Of a stretch of DNA of 36,573 nucleotides, positions 6,512 through 14,326 are shown piece after piece. The stretch is from an uncultured Clostridia bacterium (GTDB taxonomy: Bacteria; Bacillota; Clostridia; Oscillospirales; Acutalibacteraceae), in the NCBI GenBank assembly GCA_947169745.1, contig CAMVQZ010000012.1:1-36573 (forward strand), written 5' to 3'. The notes under the pieces are model-generated. The model was not told where the DNA came from. It searched no databases and worked only from the letters and a program-made list of their open reading frames with translations. Every line of letters starts with the position of its first letter. Position 1 is the stretch's first letter. A program made the position numbers and the translations under genes.

Positions 6512-8876
6512 GATTTGCGCTTGCCTTCAGAACCTTATTTCCCTCAGTACCATTCTGCCATGTGCCGCTTATGTAATGAGAGTACGGCCGGTTAATTACT
6601 CCGCCATGATCCAGTATCAGTTTTGCTCCTTCTGCAACTCTGATCTGGCCTATATATCCGTCGCGGCTGCCGCTTGTATCTCCCCACCATGTCAGACTGC
6701 TGTCAGTAAGGCTGTAGCCGGCTTTTGAACCGGTAGATACGACAACATCTGAACCGGTTATATTAACTGTATCAAAAAGATCAAAATAATCGAAATCATT
6801 GCTTGCAGTTACATTAAGAAGCGTATAGCCCTGAACCTGCCGTACATCTGTTGCGCTTCTTGGAGTATTTCTGTTGGGATCGCCGGCAACACAGTCAACG
6901 CTGTCTGCCTTGGCAATATTGACTGTCACATCTCCGTTTATAGGACTGTCAGCCAGAACAGAATAACTCATAGTACTGCTGTCAGTAGTATCCGAACCGC
7001 CTACTATCCGGTCTATGTGACAGGCTGAATTATTATCCGGAACATCTATATTTATATCCTCGTTGATACAAAGGGGGATTCCGTCTCCGGAAAGAAACTT
7101 ATTGCCGTTGATTGCGCTTCCTCCGAATACATTTCCCACATTACCGCCCTCTATATAGACGTTAATGCCCTGGCCTGTTCCGGGTGTGTCATTTATTCCG
7201 ACGCTGCCCTTGCGTTCACCGCCGCCGTAAACGTTTTCTACGTTTGCGTCACCGCGGATAGTGACCTGTGTACCCCGTCCGGTAGGACCTTCGCCGCCGC
7301 CGAATACATATCCCCAGTCACCGCTGGCAACAACTATATTTGTTATAACATCCGGTCTGCCCTGTCCGGTTATCGCAGAGGATGAATGCTCTGTGCCGCC
7401 GTAAAGCTTCCATGTCTTTCCGCTCTCTGTGGTGACATTTTCTCCTATTACAAACTTATTGCCCCGGCCGTAGAGATTCTGGACCCTGCTGAGAGCATTT
7501 ACCTTACAGTATTCCAGATTCAGATGGTCAAGCTTCAGCGGTGCATTCGGTGCTGTTACTCCGCTTAGTCTGCTGCCGTCCTCAAGCAAAAAGTCATTAT
7601 AATTCTGGAAATCAAGGGTACCGTTTGCGTACGTTCCGTTTGAATACTTCTCGGAGGAGATACGGAAGGGAACCTTTCCGTCCCAGTACTGCTCTGTCTG
7701 CCAGACCTTTACATCACGATTTGTCAGATTTGTTTTACCGATAAATATGGTTCCTCCCACAGCAGAACTCACATCTGACGTCCATATATTAAAATCCAGA
7801 TTATATGTTTTTGTGAAGGTATAGGGCGAATCATCATAGCCCTCTGAAAATACACCGATATCATTTGATCTGTCGGTAAGCCTGTCAGCATAATTTGCGC
7901 CGCTCCTTGCGGGAGATTTCGCAGATGCACTGCCTTTTGCCGCTCTCGTCAGTTCGGGAGAGGCTACTACAAATGTACCCATAGCTCTTGTACTTACCTG
8001 TGCTGTTCCGTCCTTGTTTTCAGTCAGTTCAAGCTGAGTTTCTTTGCCGCTGTCATCTATATGACAGACTATAGCATCACTCATCCTGATCCGGCTGCCG
8101 ATATTCCTGAATGTAAGTGTTACGTTTTCTGATGGTCCGACCTTGTTTTCACCGGACATTACACAGATATCAACGATCGTGTAGTCAAACTTTCCGCTAA
8201 GCTTGTTTTCAATAATATTCCTTATTTTTTCATCCGGCGCAGCAGTTTTCATCTGAAGCGGAGATGATACAACCGGGAACACTCCCTCATCCGCCTTCAG
8301 TTCCACCCCGAGACCGTCATATTCATTTGAGAAACTGACTGCGGGCATTTTAAAGCAGGCATCAGTGTGAACGTGTTCAACCACCTCCGGCTTTGTGCAG
8401 ATAAGACTGCCGTTTTCATCGTAGCATTCCTTGCTGTGCTTATGCAGAATGACCTCATTTTTACCGCATACAAGATTTCGTTCCTTATCCTCGCAGTTAA
8501 GATCATGGGTATGCGCTTCGATTTGAGGAAGCTTGCACACAAGCTCTCCGTCCTCACCGTAACAGCTTTTATCATGCTTATGAACGGCATAATCCGCATA
8601 TCCGCAGATAAGATTTTTATCCTTATCATAACATTTATCAGTATGTTTATGTACTTCAAAAGGACATCTGAGAACCTTTCCGCCGGAATGGAGATCCGCG
8701 CGGATATCCTCATCCGATGCGCTCTCCATCGTAACAGCAGGAAGTATGAGCGCATAGGTAGTAACAAATACCGTGATGCACGCAAGTATACTGACAATAC
8801 GATACCAGATAAGACGGATTCTGTGGTTCTTATTCAGTTTTAGTAATTCCAACTGAACATCCGTTTTCATCAGCAA
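6453..8876 (-). CDS. Large LPxTG pilin/adhesin, 5' part (frameshifted)
   Basis: 807 residues in this frame. The N-terminus has a charged stretch then a signal/anchor segment ending TTYALILPAVTME, typical of clostridial pilins. Residues about 75-170 hold five His/Cys repeats of the form HxHxxxCYxxxxxLxC. The long remainder is beta-rich adhesin sequence with glycine-rich turns (GYVFGGGEGPTGRG, NVYGGGERKG, NVFGGSAING), suggesting a beta-helix. The frame ends in an unrelated tail (SVCFEEFSEQIL) before any sorting signal; the missing SpaA domain and LPETG lie in the next frame. The start is TTG 8876 with AGGA 7 nt away, or ATG 8870. As written the product would not be wall-anchored or polymerised. 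Confidence 0.85.
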   Translation of the reverse strand: MLMKTDVQLELLKLNKNHRIRLIWYRIVSILACITVFVTTYALILPAVTMESASDEDIRADLHSGGKVLRCPFEVHKHTDKCYDKDKNLICGYADYAVHKHDKSCYGEDGELVCKLPQIEAHTHDLNCEDKERNLVCGKNEVILHKHSKECYDENGSLICTKPEVVEHVHTDACFKMPAVSFSNEYDGLGVELKADEGVFPVVSSPLQMKTAAPDEKIRNIIENKLSGKFDYTIVDICVMSGENKVGPSENVTLTFRNIGSRIRMSDAIVCHIDDSGKETQLELTENKDGTAQVSTRAMGTFVVASPELTRAAKGSASAKSPARSGANYADRLTDRSNDIGVFSEGYDDSPYTFTKTYNLDFNIWTSDVSSAVGGTIFIGKTNLTNRDVKVWQTEQYWDGKVPFRISSEKYSNGTYANGTLDFQNYNDFLLEDGSRLSGVTAPNAPLKLDHLNLEYCKVNALSRVQNLYGRGNKFVIGENVTTESGKTWKLYGGTEHSSSAITGQGRPDVITNIVVASGDWGYVFGGGEGPTGRGTQVTIRGDANVENVYGGGERKGSVGINDTPGTGQGINVYIEGGNVGNVFGGSAINGNKFLSGDGIPLCINEDINIDVPDNNSACHIDRIVGGSDTTDSSTMSYSVLADSPINGDVTVNIAKADSVDCVAGDPNRNTPRSATDVRQVQGYTLLNVTASNDFDYFDLFDTVNITGSDVVVSTGSKAGYSLTDSSLTWWGDTSGSRDGYIGQIRVAEGAKLILDHGGVINRPYSHYISGTWQNGTEGNKVLKASANHDPYYLCSVCFEEFSEQIL

Positions 8877-8888
8877 GCACCAATCCTA

Positions 8889-9476
8889 TCACTTTACAAC
8901 GCCAAAATCGCTGAGCGGCCAGACCGTAAATATTATTTTTCCTACAATTTCATCCTGAGAAATACACCCGATATCAGAATTACGCGAATCAAGGGAAGTT
9001 TCTCTGTGGTCTCCCATTACAAAAAAGGTTCCCTCCGGCACCTGACATGGAAATTCTATATCGCACTCACCAAGTGATTTTTCATTTATATATGGTTCAT
9101 CAAGAAGCTTACCGTTAACATAAACCTTTCCGCTTTCGTCAATTTCTACTGTATCAAGGGGTTTTCCGATGATCCTCTTGACCAGGATCTTATTAGCATA
9201 GTAGAAGCAGCAGACATCTCCGTAATCAAAGTTTGTTGTTTTGACGGACAAAACGATATCACCCTCATTAAGTGTAGGAGCCATTGATCCACCATATATC
9301 TGCAGAACAGGCAGGATCAGGGTCGCAACCAGAGCCGCCGCAGCCGCTGTTACGATCAGCGCAGCTATCGTACTTCTGAGAATTTTGAAATAGCGTGATT
9401 TATATTTTTCTCTTTTCAGTTCAACTGCAAGCTGCTCAGTCGTAACATCAAGTGTTACATTCTTCTTGTGTTTCAT
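8889..9476 (-). CDS. Type I signal peptidase
   Basis: 195 residues from ATG 9476, preceded by GGTGA; a GTG at 9485 would add three residues. One membrane segment covers about 34-60. The Ser/Lys dyad is visible: Ser64 in IYGGSMAPTL and Lys100 in LVKRIIGKP. The conserved MGDHRETSLDSR box follows. It removes signal peptides from exported proteins. Its position between the coiled-coil gene and the pilin gene suggests it is dedicated to pilin processing. It overlaps the upstream gene by 29 nt and ends 12 nt before the pilin start. Confidence 0.92.
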   Translation of the reverse strand: MKHKKNVTLDVTTEQLAVELKREKYKSRYFKILRSTIAALIVTAAAAALVATLILPVLQIYGGSMAPTLNEGDIVLSVKTTNFDYGDVCCFYYANKILVKRIIGKPLDTVEIDESGKVYVNGKLLDEPYINEKSLGECDIEFPCQVPEGTFFVMGDHRETSLDSRNSDIGCISQDEIVGKIIFTVWPLSDFGVVK

Positions 9477-9936
9477 CCTTATCACCGTTTAATAATTCTT
9501 CAACTTTTCCCCGGTCAAAGATCATATCAGCCATTTCCTTGAGCCTCTTATTGATGTCCGAAACTCCGCAGCCGATAATGCGTCTGGTCTGTTCAAAATA
9601 CTTATCCGCCTGTTCTTTTGCCTGTTTTTTCATTTCTTCACACTCTGCCTCAGTCTTTTCCCTGAGTATTCTGCATTCTTCCTCTGTATCAGCATGAAGA
9701 TTATGAACATTTTTCAGATACTGATCTGCTGCTATCTGGGCATCCGCAAACACATTATTGATTCTTATGGAAGCTTCTGCGATCGAACCGGATTCACTTA
9801 TTTTCAGATCTTTTTTCTCAAGCTCCCGCTGTAATTCTTCGATTTCAGACTGCATACGATCTATTTTCTTGCTTTGCAAAAGTAATATTTCCAAAAGCTC
9901 TCTCCGGTTCAGTCTCTTCAGTTCTTTTTCTGTCAT
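9448..9936 (-). CDS. Coiled-coil protein of pilus operon (DivIVA-like helices)
   Basis: 162 residues from ATG 9936, chosen for the GGAGG 5 nt upstream; the longer frame to 10002 lacks one. The N-terminus is KELKRLNRRELLEILLLQSK, then heptad-rich helix at about 25-60 (EIEELQRELEKKDLKI), a conserved-looking patch GSIAEASIRINNVFADAQIA, and a second coiled coil to about 140. There are no membrane segments, so it is cytoplasmic. Similar proteins sit beside signal peptidase and sortase genes in gut Clostridia; a role in placing the secretion/pilus machinery is inference. It is the first gene of the pilus operon. Confidence 0.8.
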   Translation of the reverse strand: MTEKELKRLNRRELLEILLLQSKKIDRMQSEIEELQRELEKKDLKISESGSIAEASIRINNVFADAQIAADQYLKNVHNLHADTEEECRILREKTEAECEEMKKQAKEQADKYFEQTRRIIGCGVSDINKRLKEMADMIFDRGKVEELLNGDKDETQEECNT

Positions 9937-10037
9937 AATTCCTCCGAATTTAAGCTTTTTGAGACTATTGTGACATTTAGGGATCTCCGCATTCTTCATC
10001 ACACGATATGTAGAATGAGGATCACTTGATTGGTGAA

Positions 10038-10066
10038 TTTTTACTTTATTATGTTTTTAACAACAA
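10038..10066 (-). promoter_or_regulatory. Possible pilus operon promoter
   Basis: On the minus strand TTGTTG (10061-10066) and TAAAAA (10038-10043) are spaced by 17 bp, about 100 bp before the first pilus gene. The -10 matches poorly, so this is tentative. Confidence 0.3.
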
Positions 10067-10152
10067 AAAACTAAATATTTGTTACTAATATATCATTTTC
10101 AGGTACTAAAGTCGATAAAAAACAATAAACTATTAAGAAATTTTTATACGCT

Positions 10153-10179
10153 CTTCCTATTATGCGACACATAACAACT
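10153..10179. other. Palindrome resembling a tyrosine-recombinase core site
   Basis: The centre TTATGCGACACATAA (10160-10174) is an inverted repeat TTATG-5-CATAA. The left arm, CTTCCTATTA, resembles the XerC arm of the Bacillus dif site; the right arm, ending AACAACT, is a weaker match to the XerD arm. The surrounding 10067-10350 holds no convincing gene. Confidence 0.25.
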
Positions 10180-10350
10180 ATTATGAGAAAACCGGCCTTG
10201 CTTTTGTTGATTTGTATTATAGTTACCACATTTTCTATTAATATAAGTCACAACAGTCGTACACAAGATCAGAGCGGTGATAAAATCCCAGCGTGCATCC
10301 GGCAGTTCCATACCCCACTCCATCCCCTGTTGTTTTTTGGGCATAGAAAT

Positions 10351-10370
10351 ACCGCTCCCGGGAGAGCGGT
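10351..10370. terminator. Short perfect stem-loop
   Basis: ACCGCTC pairs with GAGCGGT across a 6-nt loop, 8 nt beyond the stop of the decayed gene at 10378. The following Ts are sparse, so termination would be weak. Confidence 0.4.
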
Positions 10371-10377
10371 CAGTCAA

Positions 10378-10723
10378 TCAATAAATCATCCGGATTTCCC
10401 TTTGGAAGTGAAACCGTTCCATATTTTCAATGATATAATCAAAATTGTCCTTTATGCATTTATCGTTCACTTTTTTATAATCTTCAGGTGCGGGGTCCTC
10501 GTAATCAAAAAGCTCATCATATAGCAACTCACGTAATAGCCAGATTTGTCATAATACTTTTTATATTATTCAAAAGGGAAATCTACAAGTTTGTTTGCTT
10601 TTCTTCAATCCATTATGAAATACTCCCACCTGACATTTCCAGAATTTTATCACAGAAGTACACTCGGCAGGAACCGTGTGTATTTGCTGCACATAATCAA
10701 AATATTTTTCGCAGTTTAATCAT
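10378..10723 (-). pseudogene. Decayed small gene of unknown function
   Basis: ATG 10723 follows AAAGAGGTGAAAAGCG, a good ribosome site, but the frame stops after nine codons. Switching frames restores protein-like sequence: first FDYVQQIHTVPAECTSVIKF, then NIKKYYDKSGYY, then ELLYDELFDYEDPAPEDYKK and IIENMERFHFQREIRMIY with a stop at 10378. At least three frameshifts are needed. The product would be about 110 residues, acidic at its C-terminus; the family is not recognised. The intact ribosome site and readable pieces argue for a recently broken gene. Confidence 0.45.
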
Positions 10724-10845
10724 CGCTTTTCACCTCTTTATGTTCTTTATCATATTATATTACGATATTTTCACAAACACAAGACACAAAACTACAGAGA
10801 ACAATGTGCTGTACAATAAATTGCACATCAACTCGAATTCTGAAT

Positions 10846-10864
10846 GCCCCGCACAAAGCGAGGC
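10846..10864 (-). repeat. Relic terminator stem, copy of that at 16642
   Basis: The minus strand reads GCCTCGCTTTGTGCGGGGC, nearly identical to the stem downstream of the PEP-binding gene (16642-16660) but without its T-rich tail. Confidence 0.5.
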
Positions 10865-10904
10865 TGAGCAGAGTTAAGGCAAGTTGTTTTCATTCATTTT
10901 TTTA

Positions 10905-11000
10905 AGTCAAAGCTTTTTTCGTTCATTTCTATCAACCTCCTGAAATTATAATATCACATCATTTCAGGGGTGCATTGATGTATGTTAAAATTTATAAAAA
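10905..11000 (-). repeat. Relic copy of the CPBP gene 5' end and leader
   Basis: This matches 21871-21966 at roughly 90 percent, including the TATAAT-bearing leader, the AGGAGG ribosome site and the ATG (10926). The reading frame gives MNEKSFDLKK and a stop, against MNEKSFNLAK in the intact gene. The copy has no body and cannot make a protein. Confidence 0.85.
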
Positions 11001-11035
11001 ACTATTATTTTTGCTTTGTCTGTCTTTAAGAATAA

Positions 11036-11075
11036 TTATACTCCGTTTCGTTATCAGATTTTCCGGTATTATTAA
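11036..11075 (-). repeat. Relic copy of the PLD-helicase gene 5' end
   Basis: The minus strand matches the ribosome-site region of the helicase (30894-30935): GAAAA(T/C)CTGATAACGAAACG, then GGAGTATAA, followed by a reading of ATTCTTAAAGAC against ATGCTGAAAGAC. The ATG is lost. It lies directly upstream, in transcription sense, of the CPBP relic. Confidence 0.75.
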
Positions 11076-11105
11076 TTGTTTCAGCATAGCACATCTTCAC
11101 TAATT

Positions 11106-11149
11106 ATACCCGCACAGCCAAGCAATGATCTGCAATGCTATGCGGGTAT
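11106..11149 (-). terminator. Terminator hairpin of the M13/ABC operon
   Basis: ATACCCGCA (11106-11114) pairs with TGCGGGTAT (11141-11149), and pairing extends inward through AGC/GCT after one mismatch. It begins 7 nt after the ATPase stop. The tail AATTAG is A/T-rich but not a pure T run. Confidence 0.6.
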
Positions 11150-11156
11150 TATCTTA

Positions 11157-11837
11157 TCAGATTATCACACGATCCTTGAGTGTAACTATTCTGCTGCTGT
11201 ATGAAGCTGCTTCAGCCGAGTGAGTGACCTGGAGTATAGTGATCCCCTTTTCCCCATTGAGCCTTTTGAAAAGCTGCATGATCTCAGCGCCCGAAGCCGC
11301 ATCCAGATTACCTGTCGGCTCATCCGCGAGGATTATTTCAGGTTCTCCGATGACAGCTCTTGCGATCGCAACACGCTGCTGCTGACCGCCTGAGAGCTGT
11401 GCAGGATATGAACGTTTTTTATTCTGAAGTCCTGTGATAGAAAGTATCTCCTCATATTTTTCCTTGTAATCGGAAAGCTTTTTACCGCTCATTTCAAGGG
11501 ACAGAAGGATATTGTCCTCAACATTGAGATTTGCAGCAAGGTTATAGAACTGAAATACAAACCCCATCTTCTCGCTGCGCAGCTGAGAAAGCTTTGAATC
11601 GTTCAGCTTTGAGATATCCTGACCGGAAACCGTGATCTCACCCTTGAATTTTCTGTCAAGTCCTCCGATAAGATAAAGAAGTGTTGATTTACCTGTTCCT
11701 GATTCGCCCATCAGCGAAACAAAGCTGCCTTTTTCAATATCAAGCTGTGCTCCATCGAGGACGACCTGAGTGGTCTCACCCTTTCCGAATGTCTTGTGCA
11801 GGTCTTTTGCTCTTATAATATAATTATTTTCGTTCAT
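11157..11837 (-). CDS. ABC transporter ATP-binding protein (LolD/MacB type)
   Basis: 226 residues. The ATG at 11837 ([11 protein letters not shown]) is chosen because GGGAGGG lies 7 nt upstream. Walker [10 protein letters not shown] at 44-52, Q-loop [12 protein letters not shown], signature LSGGQQQR at 148-155, Walker [13 protein letters not shown], and the H-loop in ILQVTHSAE are all intact. It powers the large FtsX-type permease encoded 22 nt upstream. Enzymes of this class drive export of peptides or lipoproteins, or transmit force to surface enzymes, rather than import. It is the last gene of the three-gene operon. Confidence 0.95.
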   Translation of the reverse strand: MNENNYIIRAKDLHKTFGKGETTQVVLDGAQLDIEKGSFVSLMGESGTGKSTLLYLIGGLDRKFKGEITVSGQDISKLNDSKLSQLRSEKMGFVFQFYNLAANLNVEDNILLSLEMSGKKLSDYKEKYEEILSITGLQNKKRSYPAQLSGGQQQRVAIARAVIGEPEIILADEPTGNLDAASGAEIMQLFKRLNGEKGITILQVTHSAEAASYSSRIVTLKDRVII

Positions 11838-11859
11838 CTTTATTTCCCTCCCGATCAGA

Positions 11860-14322
11860 TTAATCTGAGTCTGTTTTGATCTCTTTGACAACATCCATCT
11901 TTGAAAGCATCCTTACAGGCTTGATAACAACGATCATCATAATCAGCGATGTTATCACACCAAATATTACCGAATAAAGTACCGGGCTGGCAAGAACTAC
12001 AGTCATATTTATCATCGCAAGTGCTTTTCCGACAACATTCAGGAAGTACAGACTGAAAGCAGATGCAAATGCGACAGAAACCACGATCATAAGCGCTGCC
12101 TCGATAACGATAAGCTTTTTCAGTTTGTTCTTGCTCATTGATGAAGAATAGAATATCGCATATTTTCTTCTTGACTGCTCAAATCCCATAAGCATATTGC
12201 TTGACGTTCCCAGCAGCGACAGCACAATACCAAGAACGATTATTGAATAAAGAATAGTAAGTATGCCCTCGACCGTACTTCTGACTTCGATCATGAATTC
12301 CTCATTCGTCATAATTCTCACGGAATTGTCAGGCAGAGTTGCTCTCAGCATTTCCATGACCTCAATGGTCTTTTCGGGCTTGGAATCGATCAGAACATAT
12401 GCCGGCTCATCGTAATATATCCTCTTGTATCTGTCGAGATTTATCATCATTGTATTTCCGACATTATTGAAATAAACTGAATCTATCAGAGCGCTGACCC
12501 TTAATTTAAGTTCTTGTTTCAGGTATTTTTCATTATTCAGACCAAGTGTTACCTCGTCTCCGACTTTCAGCGAAAGCTTATCCGCAAGGGACTTGTCCAA
12601 AGCAATTTCATTATCACCGAGTTTGTCTGGAAGGCCCGAGATACCGCTTACATATTTGAATCCGCCATCAGGATAACCCATAATCAGGATTTCACACTTT
12701 TCACTATTGATCATAACAGATGAATCATACATGAGATGTTTGAAATAAAGGACTTCCACATCATTTACGCCGTCAATAGTTTTTACAATTTCATATGTTG
12801 CGCCGCTGCGTTCCGGGCTTGTGTCGATGATAGTTGTATGAAAAACAGGGTCAGATACCATCCTCACAACCGAAATGCTGAGAATCAGCACAGCGATTGT
12901 TGCCGATACAGCAGAAACAATGAGCTGAGAGGAAGAAACGCTGCTTTTTGTGCTTGAGATCTCCTTTGCTGCCAGCTTTGCAACAGGCATATTGAGCTTT
13001 GAAAACAGCTTTGCAAGCAGCTTTGAAATAAAATAGATGACCATCGGGAAAACCAGGACAAGACCGATGACCGAACAGAATACGCTCAGTATTATCATCA
13101 TAAAGTCTTCAAAGACAATGTATATAACAACACTTGCGATCAGAAGGATAGCTCCTGTCACAGCAAAAAGCCCCGACGGCATATATACTGAATCCTTTGT
13201 ACCGAAAACAATATCTCTTACAGGTGTCTTTGCCGCTTTTATGATCGCAGAGATGGAAAACAGTACCTGGATCAGTATTACCAGCACTATTACCAGACAT
13301 ATAGTTAAAATATTGACGCCATCGTTGACTTCCATACCTTCTACAGGCGGCGGAGTCATTCCGAGAGCAGAAAACTGTCTCAGCGGCAGGAACAGCAATG
13401 TTCCCAATACACCTCCGCAAAGTCCATAAAATGCGCTTTCTGCGATCAGCAGCATCCCCGTACTGAATATACTTCCGCCGATGCTGCGGAGCATTCCGAC
13501 AACGGACATTCTCTCATTGACGATGTGCTTTGACATTGAAACTATTATGAAGCATACCATCAGGAAAACAACTGCAAAGATCAGATAATAGATACTGAGC
13601 ATATTGTCGAGGGCGGCCTGCGCTTCTACTCCTGTGCTGTTCATGAAATTATACTTCTTATGCTTTGCCATTACGTCAAGTATTGTTTCATTCAGATGTT
13701 CTTCAGGTATATCTGCATATAGTGTATCGATACTGCCTGATTTTACTCCCTTTATCTCACAGCAAAGATCAGGAGTCACGATAATTGCCATCGGGGTACG
13801 TGCCAGCATCTTTGACGGTCTTTTTATTTCAAGTATTTTCAGCGAATACTTTTTCCCTTGGTAGCCGTAAAAATCCAATTTATCTCCGACCTTTTTGTCA
13901 AACTGTTTTGCAACATCGGTCGTGATAGTTGCGCCGCCTTCAGTCGGGACCTCAGATTCAAAAAGCCCCATTTCCAATGCCTTTTTTGTATCTATTCCGA
14001 TAACACTTATGTTTACATTGCTGACGTACTTAACATATTTACTATTGGGCTGAGTTATCTTTATACTCTCTGTTACCTGACTGAGAGTTCTTGTGCCCTG
14101 TGGGAATTCATCATCCTTGATATTGATATCTTTACCAATGCAGACCATATCCGCCTCACCAAACTGTGAAAAAAAGAAGGCTCTCAGGTCATTTTTCACT
14201 GAATTTATTCCTGACATACAGAATAATGCCGCAAATGCCGCTGCTGCAAGAGACAGAATAATAATAATCGTACGCAAAGGTTTTCCGACAACATTCCGGA
14301 GTATCAATTTAGCTCTTATCAT
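11860..14322 (-). CDS. ABC transporter permease, FtsX/MacB family
   Basis: 820 residues. The N-terminal membrane helix at about 17-37 is followed by a large extracytoplasmic MacB-like domain, then a three-helix FtsX block at about 240-370, further membrane helices, a second extracytoplasmic domain, and a final FtsX block at about 690-810. This is the ten-helix double-FtsX layout of Gram-positive antimicrobial-peptide and lipoprotein exporters. GGTGA precedes the ATG, which lies 4 nt after the M13 peptidase stop. The close linkage to a secreted peptidase suggests a common surface function. Confidence 0.92.
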   Translation of the reverse strand: MIRAKLILRNVVGKPLRTIIIILSLAAAAFAALFCMSGINSVKNDLRAFFFSQFGEADMVCIGKDINIKDDEFPQGTRTLSQVTESIKITQPNSKYVKYVSNVNISVIGIDTKKALEMGLFESEVPTEGGATITTDVAKQFDKKVGDKLDFYGYQGKKYSLKILEIKRPSKMLARTPMAIIVTPDLCCEIKGVKSGSIDTLYADIPEEHLNETILDVMAKHKKYNFMNSTGVEAQAALDNMLSIYYLIFAVVFLMVCFIIVSMSKHIVNERMSVVGMLRSIGGSIFSTGMLLIAESAFYGLCGGVLGTLLFLPLRQFSALGMTPPPVEGMEVNDGVNILTICLVIVLVILIQVLFSISAIIKAAKTPVRDIVFGTKDSVYMPSGLFAVTGAILLIASVVIYIVFEDFMMIILSVFCSVIGLVLVFPMVIYFISKLLAKLFSKLNMPVAKLAAKEISSTKSSVSSSQLIVSAVSATIAVLILSISVVRMVSDPVFHTTIIDTSPERSGATYEIVKTIDGVNDVEVLYFKHLMYDSSVMINSEKCEILIMGYPDGGFKYVSGISGLPDKLGDNEIALDKSLADKLSLKVGDEVTLGLNNEKYLKQELKLRVSALIDSVYFNNVGNTMMINLDRYKRIYYDEPAYVLIDSKPEKTIEVMEMLRATLPDNSVRIMTNEEFMIEVRSTVEGILTILYSIIVLGIVLSLLGTSSNMLMGFEQSRRKYAIFYSSSMSKNKLKKLIVIEAALMIVVSVAFASAFSLYFLNVVGKALAMINMTVVLASPVLYSVIFGVITSLIMMIVVIKPVRMLSKMDVVKEIKTDSD

Positions 14323-14326
14323 ATCT

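Noticed and set aside
8297-8843. Long frames on both strands inside the pilin 5' end
   Set aside because: They arise from the His/Cys repeat DNA; the pilin frame carries the signal segment and repeats.
10144-10524. A 77-codon minus frame and a 120-codon plus frame in the gene-free stretch
   Set aside because: No ribosome site, no recognised family, and they overlap the decayed gene and stem-loop.
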